From Mesorhizobium sp. B2-8-5 (GTDB lineage: Bacteria; Pseudomonadota; Alphaproteobacteria; Rhizobiales; Rhizobiaceae), in NCBI RefSeq assembly GCF_006440675.2, contig NZ_CP083951.1:4683501-4747500 (forward strand): a stretch of 64,000 nt of DNA, given 5' to 3'. Shown here one piece after another: positions 18,207 through 27,128 of the stretch. The first letter of the stretch is position 1, and each line of letters starts with the position of its first letter. The notes beneath the pieces are model-generated. The model was not told the DNA's origin. It did not search any database and saw only the letters and a list, made by a program, of their open reading frames with translations. Made by a program: the position numbers and the translations under genes.

Positions 18207-18452
18207 TCAACCGCCGACCTTCGATTCTGGATCGAGCAGACGGTGCAGATGAACAACGAAATAGCGCATATGGGCATTGTCGACACTGGCCTGCGCCTTG
18301 GCTTTCCAGGCGCCAAGCGCGGTCTGATAGTCGGGATAGATGCCGACAATGTCGAGGGAGTCGAGGTCACGGAACTCGGTTCCACCCAGCTTTTTCAGCT
18401 CGCCACCGAAAACCAGGTGCAAAAGCTGCTTCTTTCCGTCTTCCACGGCCAT
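18207..18452 (-). CDS. DUF4170 domain protein
   Basis: A small 81-aa protein of the DUF4170 family. It reads MAVEDGKKQLLHLVFGGELK, then GTEFRDLDSLDIVGIYPDY and AHMRYFVVHLHRLLDP, the family's usual whole length. The start has GAAGGG upstream and is favoured over the longer frame to 18473. It lies 5 nt before the DUF374 acyltransferase, so it belongs to the lipid A operon. The function is unknown. Confidence 0.88.
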   Translation of the reverse strand: MAVEDGKKQLLHLVFGGELKKLGGTEFRDLDSLDIVGIYPDYQTALGAWKAKAQASVDNAHMRYFVVHLHRLLDPESKVGG

Positions 18453-18527
18453 GCCGACCCTTCGCAGATTCATGAGTTTTGTGAAACGTTTAGCCCAAAG
18501 CGGCCGATTTTGGAACTGCGGGCCGAC

Positions 18528-19337
18528 TCACCCTTGGTCAATGCCGGCAACGACGCCGGCAAGCACGGCAAGCAGTTCGCCGCTGCCGGCGGCGAGCGCG
18601 CCGTGATTGATCACCTCGCCGGCGTAGCGCGGCGGCTTGCCGGTACGGTCGAGCAATGCGCCGCCGGCCTCGGTGAGAATCAGATCGGCGGCGGCGATAT
18701 CCCAGTCATGCGCGCTCGGCTTGACGAAGGTGGCGTCGAGCTTGCCGGCGGCGATCATCGCCAGCCGATAGGCAAGCGAAGGAATGTAGGCCGTCCGCCG
18801 CAGCCTGTCTTGCCAGGCCTCCGGCATCAAGTCGACCAGCGGCTTGGGTCCGCCGATATCGACGCTTTCGCCCAGCGGCCGCACGTGGATGCGCTTGTCG
18901 TTGAGATAGGCGCCCTCGCCCGGCAGCGCCCAATAGGTCTCGCGCTTGGCCGGGCATTCGAGCACGCCGGCGAGCGAACGCCCGTCCTCGACCACGGCGA
19001 CGCTGACGCACCAGGAATGCAGGCCATCGAGAAAGCCGCGCGTGCCGTCGATCGGATCGACGACGAAGGTGCGGCGGGCCGACAGCCTGGCATGGTCGTC
19101 GGCGGTCTCCTCCGACAGCCAGCCATAATCCGGACGCGCCTTGAGCAAGGTCTCGCGCAGATAGGCGTCCGCGGCATGGTCTGCCTCGCTTACCGGCGAG
19201 GTGCCGCCCTTCATCCACACCTGCGGGTTGTTGCCGAAATAGCGCATGGCGATGGCGCCGGCCTCGCGGGCGGCCTCGCGCAGCAGAGCGAGGTCGTCTC
19301 GGGCCTCATTCGAAGTCAATTGGTCAAGCGCCGGCAA
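18528..19337 (-). CDS. cysQ: 3'(2'),5'-bisphosphate nucleotidase / inositol monophosphatase family (CysQ-like)
   Basis: This 269-aa Mg-dependent phosphatase carries the FIG-superfamily motifs WLSEET, DPIDGTRGF and AHDWDIAAADLI (metal ligands Glu, Asp, Asp, Asp). CysQ-type members hydrolyse PAP from sulfate assimilation. The start is a TTG at 19337 overlapping the end of pmbA by 14 nt, with GAAGGG at proper spacing; no better in-frame start lies before the conserved region. Assignment as CysQ rather than a general inositol phosphatase rests on the SEET/DPIDGTRGF context and is moderately sure. Confidence 0.88.
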   Translation of the reverse strand: MPALDQLTSNEARDDLALLREAAREAGAIAMRYFGNNPQVWMKGGTSPVSEADHAADAYLRETLLKARPDYGWLSEETADDHARLSARRTFVVDPIDGTRGFLDGLHSWCVSVAVVEDGRSLAGVLECPAKRETYWALPGEGAYLNDKRIHVRPLGESVDIGGPKPLVDLMPEAWQDRLRRTAYIPSLAYRLAMIAAGKLDATFVKPSAHDWDIAAADLILTEAGGALLDRTGKPPRYAGEVINHGALAAGSGELLAVLAGVVAGIDQG

Positions 19338-20667
19338 GGGTCATCCCTTCAATCAGGAGCGTCGGCGCCGCCGTGCCGAAATTGCGGTCGAGATCGTTGG
19401 CCGGCACCATGTTGAGGAACATGGTCTTCAGGTTCGAGGCGATCGTCACCTCGGCCACCGGATAGGCCAGCGCGCCGTTCTCGATCCAGTAGCCGGAAGC
19501 GCCGCGGCTGTATTCACCGGTCACCATGTCGACGCCCTGGCCGAAGACCTCGGTGACATAGAAGCCGCTCTTCAACGACGCGATCAAATCCTGCGGCGAA
19601 CGCTCGCCTGGCTCGATGGCAAAGTTGGTCGAGGATGGCGAAACCGACGAGCCGCTGCGCGAGCCGCGTCCATTGGTGACGAGACCGAGCTCGCGCGCGG
19701 CCGAGGTCGACAGGAACCAGTGGTTCAACACGCCCTTCTCGACCATCAGCAGCTTGTCGCCCTCGACGCCCTCGCCATCGAACGGGCGCGAGGCCTGGCC
19801 GCGCCGCCGCAAAGGCTCGTCGGTGACGGTGACGGCGGCCGAGGCCACCGCTTTGCCCATCATGTCGCGCAGGAAGCTGGTCTTGCGGGCGACCGCGGCG
19901 CCGTTGATGGCGCCGGCCAGATGGCCGGCTATGCCGCGCGCGACGCGCGGATCGAACACCACGTCGACCGGGCCGGTCGCCGCCTTGCGGGCGCCGAGGC
20001 GGCGCACCGCGCGTTCGCCGGCCTTGCGGCCGATCTCTTCCGGCGCGTCGAGATCGGCGAAATGCTGGCGCGAGGAGAATTCATAGTCGCGCTCCATCGC
20101 TGTGCCCTCTCCGGCAATGACGCTGGTCGAGCGCGAGAAACGCGAGGCGACATACTGGCCGACAAAGCCATGCGAAGTGGCGAGAACCAGGCCGCCAAGG
20201 CCGGCGCCAGCGCTGCTGCCCGCGGAATTGGTGACGCCCTTGACCGCCAATGCGGCCGCTTCGGCGGCAAGGGCAGCTTCCTTGAGCTGGTCGGCGGAAA
20301 CTTCGGTCGGGTCGAAGAGGTCGAGATCGCGCAAATTGCGGGCGAGCAGCGCCGGATCGGCGAGGCCCTGGAACGGATCCTCGGGCGAAACCCTGGCCAT
20401 GGCAACGGCACGCTCGGCAAGCGCCTTCGGGTCGGATGCGGCGGTGGCCGAGACGCTCGCCACACGCTGGCCGACGAAGACGCGTAGCGACACATCCTCG
20501 CTCTCCGACGATTCGGTGCCCTCGACCTTGCCCAGCCGGACCGAGACGCCGGCCGAACGGCCGCGCACCGTGACCGCGTCGGCCGCGTCGGCGCCGGCGC
20601 GCCTGGCAGCCTCGACGAGCGCCGCGACGCGATCGGTCAATTTCGCTGCGTCGAGCTTATCGGTCAT
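19324..20667 (-). CDS. pmbA: TldD/PmbA family metallopeptidase subunit (PmbA/TldE)
   Basis: This 447-aa protein belongs to the TldD/TldE family, which degrades unfolded peptides such as CcdA and processes modified peptide antitoxins and microcins as a heterodimer. PmbA signatures include DAVTVRGRSAGVSVRLGKVE, FVGQRVASVSAT, FDGEGVEG-DKLLMVEKGVLNHW and DMVTGEYSRGASGYWIENG. No HExxxH is visible, as expected of the PmbA/TldE subunit; the zinc-bearing TldD is not in this window. It overlaps the CysQ-like gene, so the two are co-transcribed. Confidence 0.95.
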   Translation of the reverse strand: MTDKLDAAKLTDRVAALVEAARRAGADAADAVTVRGRSAGVSVRLGKVEGTESSESEDVSLRVFVGQRVASVSATAASDPKALAERAVAMARVSPEDPFQGLADPALLARNLRDLDLFDPTEVSADQLKEAALAAEAAALAVKGVTNSAGSSAGAGLGGLVLATSHGFVGQYVASRFSRSTSVIAGEGTAMERDYEFSSRQHFADLDAPEEIGRKAGERAVRRLGARKAATGPVDVVFDPRVARGIAGHLAGAINGAAVARKTSFLRDMMGKAVASAAVTVTDEPLRRRGQASRPFDGEGVEGDKLLMVEKGVLNHWFLSTSAARELGLVTNGRGSRSGSSVSPSSTNFAIEPGERSPQDLIASLKSGFYVTEVFGQGVDMVTGEYSRGASGYWIENGALAYPVAEVTIASNLKTMFLNMVPANDLDRNFGTAAPTLLIEGMTLAGA

Positions 20668-20729
20668 AAGGTTGTTCCTGTTTGTTCACGCGGTCTGCCA
20701 AGCCGGATCCGGCCGCGTCCATCCGTGGC

Positions 20730-20768
20730 TGCCACCGCACCATCTATGGATGCCACCGCACCATCTAT
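20730..20768. repeat. Two-copy tandem repeat, 21-bp period
   Basis: TGCCACCGCACCATCTAT occurs at 20730-20747 and again at 20751-20768, with 18 identical bases per 21-bp unit. It sits in the 274-nt gap between pmbA and the fusion glycosyltransferase, transcribed divergently. Nothing else is recognisable in that gap. Confidence 0.7.
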
Positions 20769-20941
20769 TGTTCCATTGCCGCTTGTGCAATGGGCGGCGG
20801 GCAATCAGGATACCGCGACCAAATCGCCCAAAGCGACAGGAAGGGGTTCCGATCGCGGGAAGAGCGTTCACGCTCTGATGAAGGGGTTTGGCCGCGCGCG
20901 TCAGCGCCGAGCTGATGGCGCCGGGCTAAAATGGGGGAAGG

Positions 20942-22753
20942 ATGGACTATTTCGTCGGTGGAGAGTTTACCTATGACTGGACCTCCCATCACCTGAAGCT
21001 TTGGGAGAAGCTTCTCGGCGACAAGGCCGGCACGGCGACGGCGGTGCTCGAAATCGGCTCGCTCGAGGGCCGTTCGGCGCTGTTTTTCCTGCAGTTCCTG
21101 CCAAAATCCCGCATCACCTGCGTGGACAGCTTCCAAGGCGGCGAAGAGCATGTCGGCTCGAAGTATGAATCGGACATGGCCGAGGTCGAACGACGCTTCG
21201 ACCGCAATCTCAAGCCCTTCGCCGACCGGGTCGAGAAACGCAAGGGCCACACGGTAACGATCCTGCCGGGCCTTGCCGCCGAACACCGGCTATACGACGT
21301 GATCTATATCGACGGCGACCATTCCGCCACAGCCACTTACAGCGATGCCCGACTGGCCTGGGACCTGCTCGACAATGACGGCGTGATGATCCTGGACGAT
21401 CATCGGTGGGGACCGGATCTGCCGATGGCCAGGCGCCCCGAGGCAGGGATCGAAGCCTTCCTGAGCCAGGTCGCCGGGGAATACGAGCTGTTGCACCGGG
21501 ACCAGCAGATCATCATTCGCAAGAACGGGATCGTCGCGGCCAAGTCATTCACGATCGCTGGACGCGACATCGGCGAACTGGCCGGCGGCGCGCTGTCGCC
21601 GCCGCTCGTCAGCTTCGTCGTCATCAACTGGAATTACGGCCGCTATGTCGGCGCGGCAATCGATTCCATACGCCGGCAGGACTATCCGCATTTCGAGTGC
21701 ATCGTCATCGACAACGGCTCGACCGACGACAGCGTGCAGGTGATTGCCCGGCATGTCGAGGGCGATCCGCGTTTCCGGTTCGAGACGCTGACGCAAAACG
21801 GCGGCCAGCTCGGCGCTGCCCTGTGGTCACTGGACAAGGTGAATGGCGGATTCGTGACCTTCGTGGACGCGGATGATGTGCTGTTCGACAACTACGCTTC
21901 GACGCACATCCAGGTGCACATGGCGTTGCAACGAAGCGTCGGCTTCACGTCAGCCAACGTCGCCGAGATGGATTCGACTGGCAAGGCCCTGACGGCCTCC
22001 TACCAGCAACTCCAGTTGAACAGACCGGACGCGCAACGAGGCCTTCGAGGCGAGCAGACCGTGTTGCGGCTGCCGACGGTGTCCCCCTCGCAATACCGGC
22101 TCCTCGACGCCAGCACGGCGACCATACCGCGGCGGCAAATAGGCTGGCTCTGGGCACCGGGCAGCGCGAACATGTTCCGTACATCGGTGCTGCGTCTGTT
22201 GAGCCTGGACGACGGCAGCAACCCGCGGATGACGTCGGCGGACGGCTATTTCAATACGATCTGCCATGCCGTTGCCGGTAGCGCTCTGATCGACATGCCC
22301 TTGTCCGGCTATCGCCTGCACTCAAGCAACTATTTCGCGACCGGTGAAAGCATCGAGGGCATGCGTAGCGGAACAAGAGATTACACTATCAAGTTGGAGC
22401 AATTCACATATGAAAGCGTAAGATTCCTGATCGAACAAAGCGACCGTTTCGACTGGCTTCTGGGGGCAGAGTTTTGGCCTGTCGTAGACCGGGTCACACG
22501 GGAAAACCCTGATAAGTTGCGCGACTATTTCAGCAATGAGATCGCGGTCGAGATATTCAAGCGCAACGCGCCGCAATTGAGGTCTGTCTTCGGTGCCAAA
22601 GGATTCAGCAGAGAGGTCACGGCCCGGTTTTCCGGCGCACACGCAAGATCTATCCTCAGAGCGGGTTTCGGAGGCGGAATTCCGATGCGCGTCCTTCGCA
22701 AAATGTTGTCCCGCGATCTCCGCGCCTTCCTGAAGAGGAAGCCGAGACGATAA
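20942..22753 (+). CDS. Methyltransferase-glycosyltransferase fusion protein (603 aa)
   Basis: Two enzymes are joined in one frame. Residues 1 to about 200 form a class I SAM methyltransferase of the Methyltransf_24 type (VLEIGSLEGRSA 35-46, YIDGDHSA 122-129, VMILDDHRWGPD). Residues about 222 to 460 form a GT2 glycosyltransferase (SFVVINWNYGRYVGAAIDSI, VIDNGSTDDS, DxD-type VDADDVLF at 308-315). A tail of about 140 residues ends with basic KRKPRR. The ATG has GGGGGAAGG directly upstream. The stop overlaps the start of the next GT2 by one base (TAATG). It probably builds and methylates a surface or secreted glycan; the target is unknown. Confidence 0.88.
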   Translation: MDYFVGGEFTYDWTSHHLKLWEKLLGDKAGTATAVLEIGSLEGRSALFFLQFLPKSRITCVDSFQGGEEHVGSKYESDMAEVERRFDRNLKPFADRVEKRKGHTVTILPGLAAEHRLYDVIYIDGDHSATATYSDARLAWDLLDNDGVMILDDHRWGPDLPMARRPEAGIEAFLSQVAGEYELLHRDQQIIIRKNGIVAAKSFTIAGRDIGELAGGALSPPLVSFVVINWNYGRYVGAAIDSIRRQDYPHFECIVIDNGSTDDSVQVIARHVEGDPRFRFETLTQNGGQLGAALWSLDKVNGGFVTFVDADDVLFDNYASTHIQVHMALQRSVGFTSANVAEMDSTGKALTASYQQLQLNRPDAQRGLRGEQTVLRLPTVSPSQYRLLDASTATIPRRQIGWLWAPGSANMFRTSVLRLLSLDDGSNPRMTSADGYFNTICHAVAGSALIDMPLSGYRLHSSNYFATGESIEGMRSGTRDYTIKLEQFTYESVRFLIEQSDRFDWLLGAEFWPVVDRVTRENPDKLRDYFSNEIAVEIFKRNAPQLRSVFGAKGFSREVTARFSGAHARSILRAGFGGGIPMRVLRKMLSRDLRAFLKRKPRR

Positions 22754-23859
22754 TGACCGCGCCGAAAATCAGCTTCCTCATCATCAACCACAATTACGGC
22801 CGCTATGTCGGCCAAGCGATATCGAGCGTTCTATCGCAAACTTATGACGACTTCGAATGCCTCGTCGTCGACAACGCCTCGACCGACGACAGTCGCGATG
22901 TCATCGCGGGGTTCGAGAATACCGACCCCAGGCTGGCGTTCGAATATCTGGACAGCAACCTGCACCAGATGGGCGCATTCCTTCACGTCGTGGATCGCCT
23001 GGCGGGGGAATTGGTCTGTATCGTGGACGCCGACGATTTCCTGTTCGCGACCTTCGCGGCCTTCCACGCCCAGCTTCATCGCGACTGCCCGACGATAGCG
23101 GCGACGTCGAGCGGCGTTCTTGAAACCGACCATGCCGGGCGGCCGCTGTCTTCCGGTTTTGCATGGCTGCTGCACCGCAGGGTGGGCAGGCCCTTCGATC
23201 CCGATCGCTCAAATTCAGATCACATGATCTTGGGAGGACGAGAGCGCGAGTTGCTCTGGCAACACTCAACGGTGATAGAACCGCACGAACCCGGCTGGCA
23301 CTGGTCGCCTGGAACGGCGAACATGTACAAGCGGCATTATCTTGCCCGATGCAAGCCATCTCGGGCCGTTGTCGGCAATGCCGCGACCGACAATTATTTC
23401 ATGCCGTTCGTGCATGCCTTGGCTGGTTCGGCCTGCATAGATCTTCCGCTTTCGGCCTACCGAATTCACGGAAGCAACGCGCATGGCGCGCAGCCCTCCA
23501 TGCCGGGCCTGAGGACATTCAGCAAAGCCGCCCATCAGCGCTCGTGCGCGCGGCGAAGCGCCATCGTGCGCGAACTGGCTTCACGTGCCCGGGATTTTGT
23601 CTCGACCCACGGACGTGCTTTCTGGACCCTGATGGATGCCCCCAGCGTGCCGGATGGGGTTCCGTTGAATGCATATTTCAACGACCCTGCAATTCAGGAT
23701 ATTTTGGCCGATCATTTCGACGAGATCCTGGCGGCATGCGGAGAAGCCGAGACGCGCGAGGCTTTGCGCGCCCGCATGGGACGCAAAGGTTACAAACAAT
23801 TCCTGGCCTTGCAGAGTCGGGGAAAATCCCGACCTGACTCAAAGGCCAACGGCCGCTGA
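22753..23859 (+). CDS. GT2-family glycosyltransferase
   Basis: A 368-aa GT-A enzyme, paralogous to the C-terminal half of the preceding fusion protein. It shares IINHNYGRYVGQAISSVLSQ, VVDNASTDDS, IVDADDFLF, the WSPGTANMYKR block (WAPGSANMFRT in the fusion) and LPLSAYRIHGSN. It overlaps the upstream stop by one base, so the two are translationally coupled. It is convergent with epmA, the two stops being only a few bases apart. The sugar donor and acceptor are unknown. Confidence 0.9.
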   Translation: MTAPKISFLIINHNYGRYVGQAISSVLSQTYDDFECLVVDNASTDDSRDVIAGFENTDPRLAFEYLDSNLHQMGAFLHVVDRLAGELVCIVDADDFLFATFAAFHAQLHRDCPTIAATSSGVLETDHAGRPLSSGFAWLLHRRVGRPFDPDRSNSDHMILGGRERELLWQHSTVIEPHEPGWHWSPGTANMYKRHYLARCKPSRAVVGNAATDNYFMPFVHALAGSACIDLPLSAYRIHGSNAHGAQPSMPGLRTFSKAAHQRSCARRSAIVRELASRARDFVSTHGRAFWTLMDAPSVPDGVPLNAYFNDPAIQDILADHFDEILAACGEAETREALRARMGRKGYKQFLALQSRGKSRPDSKANGR

Positions 23860-23861
23860 CA

Positions 23862-24902
23862 TCACGCCACCGGCGCCCAGATCACGTCGTCGATCCTTGC
23901 GGCGCCCGTCGCCAGCATCACCAGCCGATCGAAGCCGAGGGCCGAGCCGCTGGCTTGCGGCATGTTGGCCAAGGCAGCGAGGAAATCCTCGTCCAGCGGA
24001 TAGCGCTCGCCATAGACGCGCTCTTTCTCGTCCATCTCGGCGATGAAGCGGCGACGTTGCTCGGCAGGGTCGGTGAGCTCGCCGAAGGCGTTGGCGAGCT
24101 CGGCGCCGCAGCAATAGAGCTCGAAGCGCTCGGCAACACGCGGATCCTCGGCACTCGGCCGGGCGAGCGCCGCTTCCGAAATCGGATAGCCGTAAAGGAT
24201 GGTGGCGCGCCCCTGCCCCAGCGCCGGCTCGATCTTTTCGACCATCACCCGGCTGAACAGGTCGGCCCAGTTGTCGTCGGGCGCGGTGCGCAGTCCGGCT
24301 CGGACCAGCGCTTCGTGAAGCGCGTCGCGATCGGTGCTGCCGTCGACCGAGACGGTCGCCAGGAGGTCGATGCCGGCATGGCGCAGGAAAGCCTCCGCCA
24401 CGCTCAGCCGCTCCGGCTCGGCGAAGGGATCGGCCTCGCGACCGCGGAAACGGAAGCTTTTGGCGCCGGCTTTTTCCGCGGCGAGCGCCAGGAAGTCGGC
24501 GCAATCGTCCATCAGGCGTTCAACCGTATCGCCGACGCGGTACCATTCGAGCATGGTGAATTCAGGGTGATGCAGCGGCCCGCGCTCGCGGTTGCGCCAG
24601 ACGGGGCCGAGGCTGAAGATGCGTTCCTCGCCGGCGGCGAGCAGCTTCTTGCAGGCGAATTCGGGCGAGGTGTGGAGATAGAGCGGCCGGCGCGACGCGT
24701 CGGGCCCGATCGCCTCGGTGGCGAAGGCGGCAAGGTGCGCCTCGTTGCCCGGTGAAACCTGTAGCGCCGAGGTCGTCACCTCGACGAAATCGCGTTGCGC
24801 GAACCAGCCGCGAAGGGCGGCGGCGATAGCATTGCGCGCCATCAGCCGTGGCCGGCGGTCGGCATGGATATGCGGCGTCCACCAGGGCGAGGCGGCGGTC
24901 AT
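23862..24902 (-). CDS. epmA: EF-P lysine ligase-like protein (class II lysyl-tRNA synthetase paralogue)
   Basis: A 346-aa class II aminoacyl-tRNA synthetase core without an anticodon-binding domain, as in EpmA/PoxA/GenX, which attaches (R)-beta-lysine to elongation factor P. Motifs visible are [36 protein letters not shown] (motif 2), [19 protein letters not shown] and [16 protein letters not shown] (motif 3). The ATG at 24902 gives the normal length; the frame extends to 25010 without support. It is divergent from its substrate gene efp. The aminomutase gene epmB, which makes beta-lysine, is not adjacent. Confidence 0.94.
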   Translation of the reverse strand: MTAASPWWTPHIHADRRPRLMARNAIAAALRGWFAQRDFVEVTTSALQVSPGNEAHLAAFATEAIGPDASRRPLYLHTSPEFACKKLLAAGEERIFSLGPVWRNRERGPLHHPEFTMLEWYRVGDTVERLMDDCADFLALAAEKAGAKSFRFRGREADPFAEPERLSVAEAFLRHAGIDLLATVSVDGSTDRDALHEALVRAGLRTAPDDNWADLFSRVMVEKIEPALGQGRATILYGYPISEAALARPSAEDPRVAERFELYCCGAELANAFGELTDPAEQRRRFIAEMDEKERVYGERYPLDEDFLAALANMPQASGSALGFDRLVMLATGAARIDDVIWAPVA

Positions 24903-25031
24903 GGGCAGGAAAATCGCTCGGCAGGCTGGCGGTTCAGCGCAAGATGCGCTAGGGCGCAGGCGATGGCCGCCGTCGCCGCTTCGCGGAAATCGACGCTTGC
25001 AGGCCGACAAACTCGAATGGGATCGAATACC

Positions 25032-25601
25032 GTGGTCAAGGTCATCGCCAGTTCCTTACGCAAAGGCAACGTCGTCGATAAGGACGGCAAGCTCTATGTC
25101 ATCCTCTTTGCCGAAAACATCCACCCTGGCAAGGGCACGCCGGTGACCCAGCTCGACATGCGTCGCATCGGCGACGGAGTGAAGGTCTCGGAGCGCTACC
25201 GCACGACCGAAATGGTCGAGCGCGCCTATGTCGAGGAGCGCGAGCACACCTTCCTCTATTCCGACGGCGAAGGTTTTCACTTCATGAACCCGGAAAGCTA
25301 CGACCAGGTCGTGGCCTCGGAAGCCGTGGTCGGTGATATGGCGCCCTATCTGCAGGAAGGCATGGCCGTCCAGCTCGCGCAGTTCAACGGCGTGCCGATC
25401 TCGCTGGTGCTGCCGCAGCGCGCCACCTTCGAGGTGGTCGACACCGAGCCGGTCACCAAGGGCCAGACGGCGTCTTCGTCCTACAAGCCGGCAATGCTCT
25501 CCAACGGCGTGCGCACCGCCGTGCCGCCGCATATCTCCGCCGGCACGCGCGTGGTGGTGATGACCGCCGACGGCTCCTATGTCGAGCGCGCCAAGGACTG
25601 A
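25032..25601 (+). CDS. efp: Translation elongation factor P
   Basis: EF-P relieves ribosome stalling at polyproline. From the GTG at 25032 the protein is 189 aa, the normal length, and the modified lysine of the loop HPGKG falls at position 34, as in E. coli. An ATG five codons upstream (25017) lacks a ribosome site. Three OB-like domains are evident: [25 protein letters not shown], then [30 protein letters not shown], then [14 protein letters not shown] to [17 protein letters not shown]. The epmA gene lies divergently beside it, in accord with lysylation of Lys34. Confidence 0.97.
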   Translation: MVKVIASSLRKGNVVDKDGKLYVILFAENIHPGKGTPVTQLDMRRIGDGVKVSERYRTTEMVERAYVEEREHTFLYSDGEGFHFMNPESYDQVVASEAVVGDMAPYLQEGMAVQLAQFNGVPISLVLPQRATFEVVDTEPVTKGQTASSSYKPAMLSNGVRTAVPPHISAGTRVVVMTADGSYVERAKD

Positions 25602-25698
25602 TATCTGCGGCAACGTTGCAACGGCTCGCCTGTGACCAGGCAGAGCCCAACATCAGCGCGTATTGCCCATGTCAGTCGTTGAATTCAGCTTTGCCGCG

Positions 25699-26649
25699 TC
25701 ACAACGGGCGCGGCCGGCAAGGCACGCCGACAGAGCATTCGAGCGCATCACGATCCCATTTGCCAAGTATCGCCGCCGCCTCGTAGCTGCTCTGCAGAAA
25801 CGACATGAGCGTGGCATCCGGATCCCCCGCATGGCGCACAACATCGAGCGGGAGAAGGAATTCACCCAGCTCTTTGGAGAAGAATGCCTGCTGCGGCTCG
25901 ACGACCGCCAACGCGTAGCCGTCGGGTGCCGGATAAGCATAGGAATAGAAGGCTGGATAGTCGATTGGCCCGCCGCCCGGCCAGAAGCCGGCGCTGCTCA
26001 CCTCATGCGAATAGGCTTCTTGGGTGACGGTGTCAGCCAAGCGCGGAATACCGCCAGGATGCAGCGGCGCGCGCCTGCCTGAAAAGCGAGTCACCGCCAG
26101 ATCAAAGCCGCCCCAAAAGAAATGGACGGGGCTGACCTTGCCCAAAAATCCCGTACGGAACCGCGAAAAGACCTCGTGCGTCGAGAGCAGGATGCGCCAG
26201 AAGCGGGTCGCATAGTCGCGGTCGCAGGAGGCGTGGACATGGTCCTGTGCGAACGGGATGCCGTCGGCGATTTCGGACGGCTGCGCGAAAATCGGTGTCG
26301 TGAGCCCGAGTTCGGCAAGCGCGACGGTCACCTCGCCATAGAATTCCGCGACAGTCTTCGGCGCGAGCATCACCTGGCGGAAGTGACCCTCGCTCGTCCT
26401 CACCCACAACAGATGGTCTATGAAGTCGAAATCAATCTGGAATGCCCGGTCGCCATCGGGGATCGGCGAAGTGGTAAGGCCGCGCACGGTCACATAAAGC
26501 GGGACATGCCAGGAATGGTTCAGCCAGGGCTCGCGCATCAAGCGGATCTTACCGACGATCTGGGTCCAAAGGTGGAGATTATCGTAGGTATCCTTCCAGG
26601 CGGCGTAAGGCAGGTCCGGCCAACGCTCCAAATCAACCGTAGACGGCAT
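25699..26649 (-). CDS. DUF5996 family protein
   Basis: This 316-aa soluble protein matches the DUF5996 family: WPDLPYAAWKDTYDNLHLWTQIVGKIRL, NHSWHVPLYVTVRGLTTSPIP, FQIDFDFIDHLLWV, then PVHFFWGGFDLAVTRFSGR and SHEVSSAGFWPGGG. The His/Trp-rich blocks suggest a conserved active site, but no reaction is known. It stands alone on the minus strand, convergent with efp. The sequence between it and 26774 contains one arm of the 26-bp inverted repeat. Confidence 0.88.
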   Translation of the reverse strand: MPSTVDLERWPDLPYAAWKDTYDNLHLWTQIVGKIRLMREPWLNHSWHVPLYVTVRGLTTSPIPDGDRAFQIDFDFIDHLLWVRTSEGHFRQVMLAPKTVAEFYGEVTVALAELGLTTPIFAQPSEIADGIPFAQDHVHASCDRDYATRFWRILLSTHEVFSRFRTGFLGKVSPVHFFWGGFDLAVTRFSGRRAPLHPGGIPRLADTVTQEAYSHEVSSAGFWPGGGPIDYPAFYSYAYPAPDGYALAVVEPQQAFFSKELGEFLLPLDVVRHAGDPDATLMSFLQSSYEAAAILGKWDRDALECSVGVPCRPRPL

Positions 26650-26716
26650 GGCTTCCTTCCTGATGTCAGTGTTACCAACTGCAAGATGGCGGGCTGGAAA
26701 GCAGTTTAGGAAGACG

Positions 26717-26742
26717 CGGTATTATGGCGCAAACGCCACGGG
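26717..26742. repeat. 26-bp inverted repeat, left copy
   Basis: This segment (CGGTATTATGG...CCACGGG) recurs exactly, in opposite orientation, at 28934-28959. The pair brackets the frameshifted small gene and the two membrane-protein genes. It is followed here by TTTGAATCC. Confidence 0.85.
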
Positions 26743-26774
26743 ATTTGAATCCGCTTCGCCCCTAAATTCAGAGC

Positions 26775-27105
26775 ATGGAACACAAACCCGCACTTTACGC
26801 ACTCATCAAGCTTCATGCCGAGATCGGCGGGAAGCTACAGGCCAACCAGGCGCAGCGTGAAAAGCTCATCGAAGACATGAAGCATGTCGAGGACTGTGCT
26901 TCACATGCTGGAACCTGGCTTCAACGCTCGGGCGATTTCCATCAAGCGCCGCAACAACCCGAACCCGCTATTCAAGCGCGGGCATGTCATCCGGGGCGCG
27001 CTAGGCATTGCCAACAAGCTGGCACGGGCAACTATGTCCGCGCATTTCTTTCTGGCGGCTCTTGCGGCCACCGGCAATGAAGGTGTCAAACTAGAGGATA
27101 TCTAG
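26775..27105 (+). pseudogene. Frameshifted small conserved protein
   Basis: The first frame reads MEHKPALYALIKLHAEIGGK to about MKHVE; then the sense continues one frame over as TVLHMLEPGFNARAIS, KRRNNPNPLFKRGHVIR and ALGIANKLARATM, ending at 27105. Removing one G around 26896-26899 restores a continuous reading (HVE-TVLHMLEPGF). Intact rhizobial relatives are small proteins of about 100 aa with the same KRRNNPNPLF block (recalled, not searched). So this is a single-base frameshift, either a true pseudogene or a sequencing error. The function is unknown. Confidence 0.7.
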
Positions 27106-27128
27106 TTCCTTCAGGCGGGGGTCGGGGG

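Noticed and set aside
20682..20915. Short plus-strand frames over the 21-bp tandem repeat
   Set aside because: The product reflects the repeat only, with no ribosome site or family.
26741..26760. TTTGAATCC next to the inverted repeat, resembling a tRNA T-arm and possible attachment site
   Set aside because: No acceptor, D or anticodon arm can be built around it on either strand.
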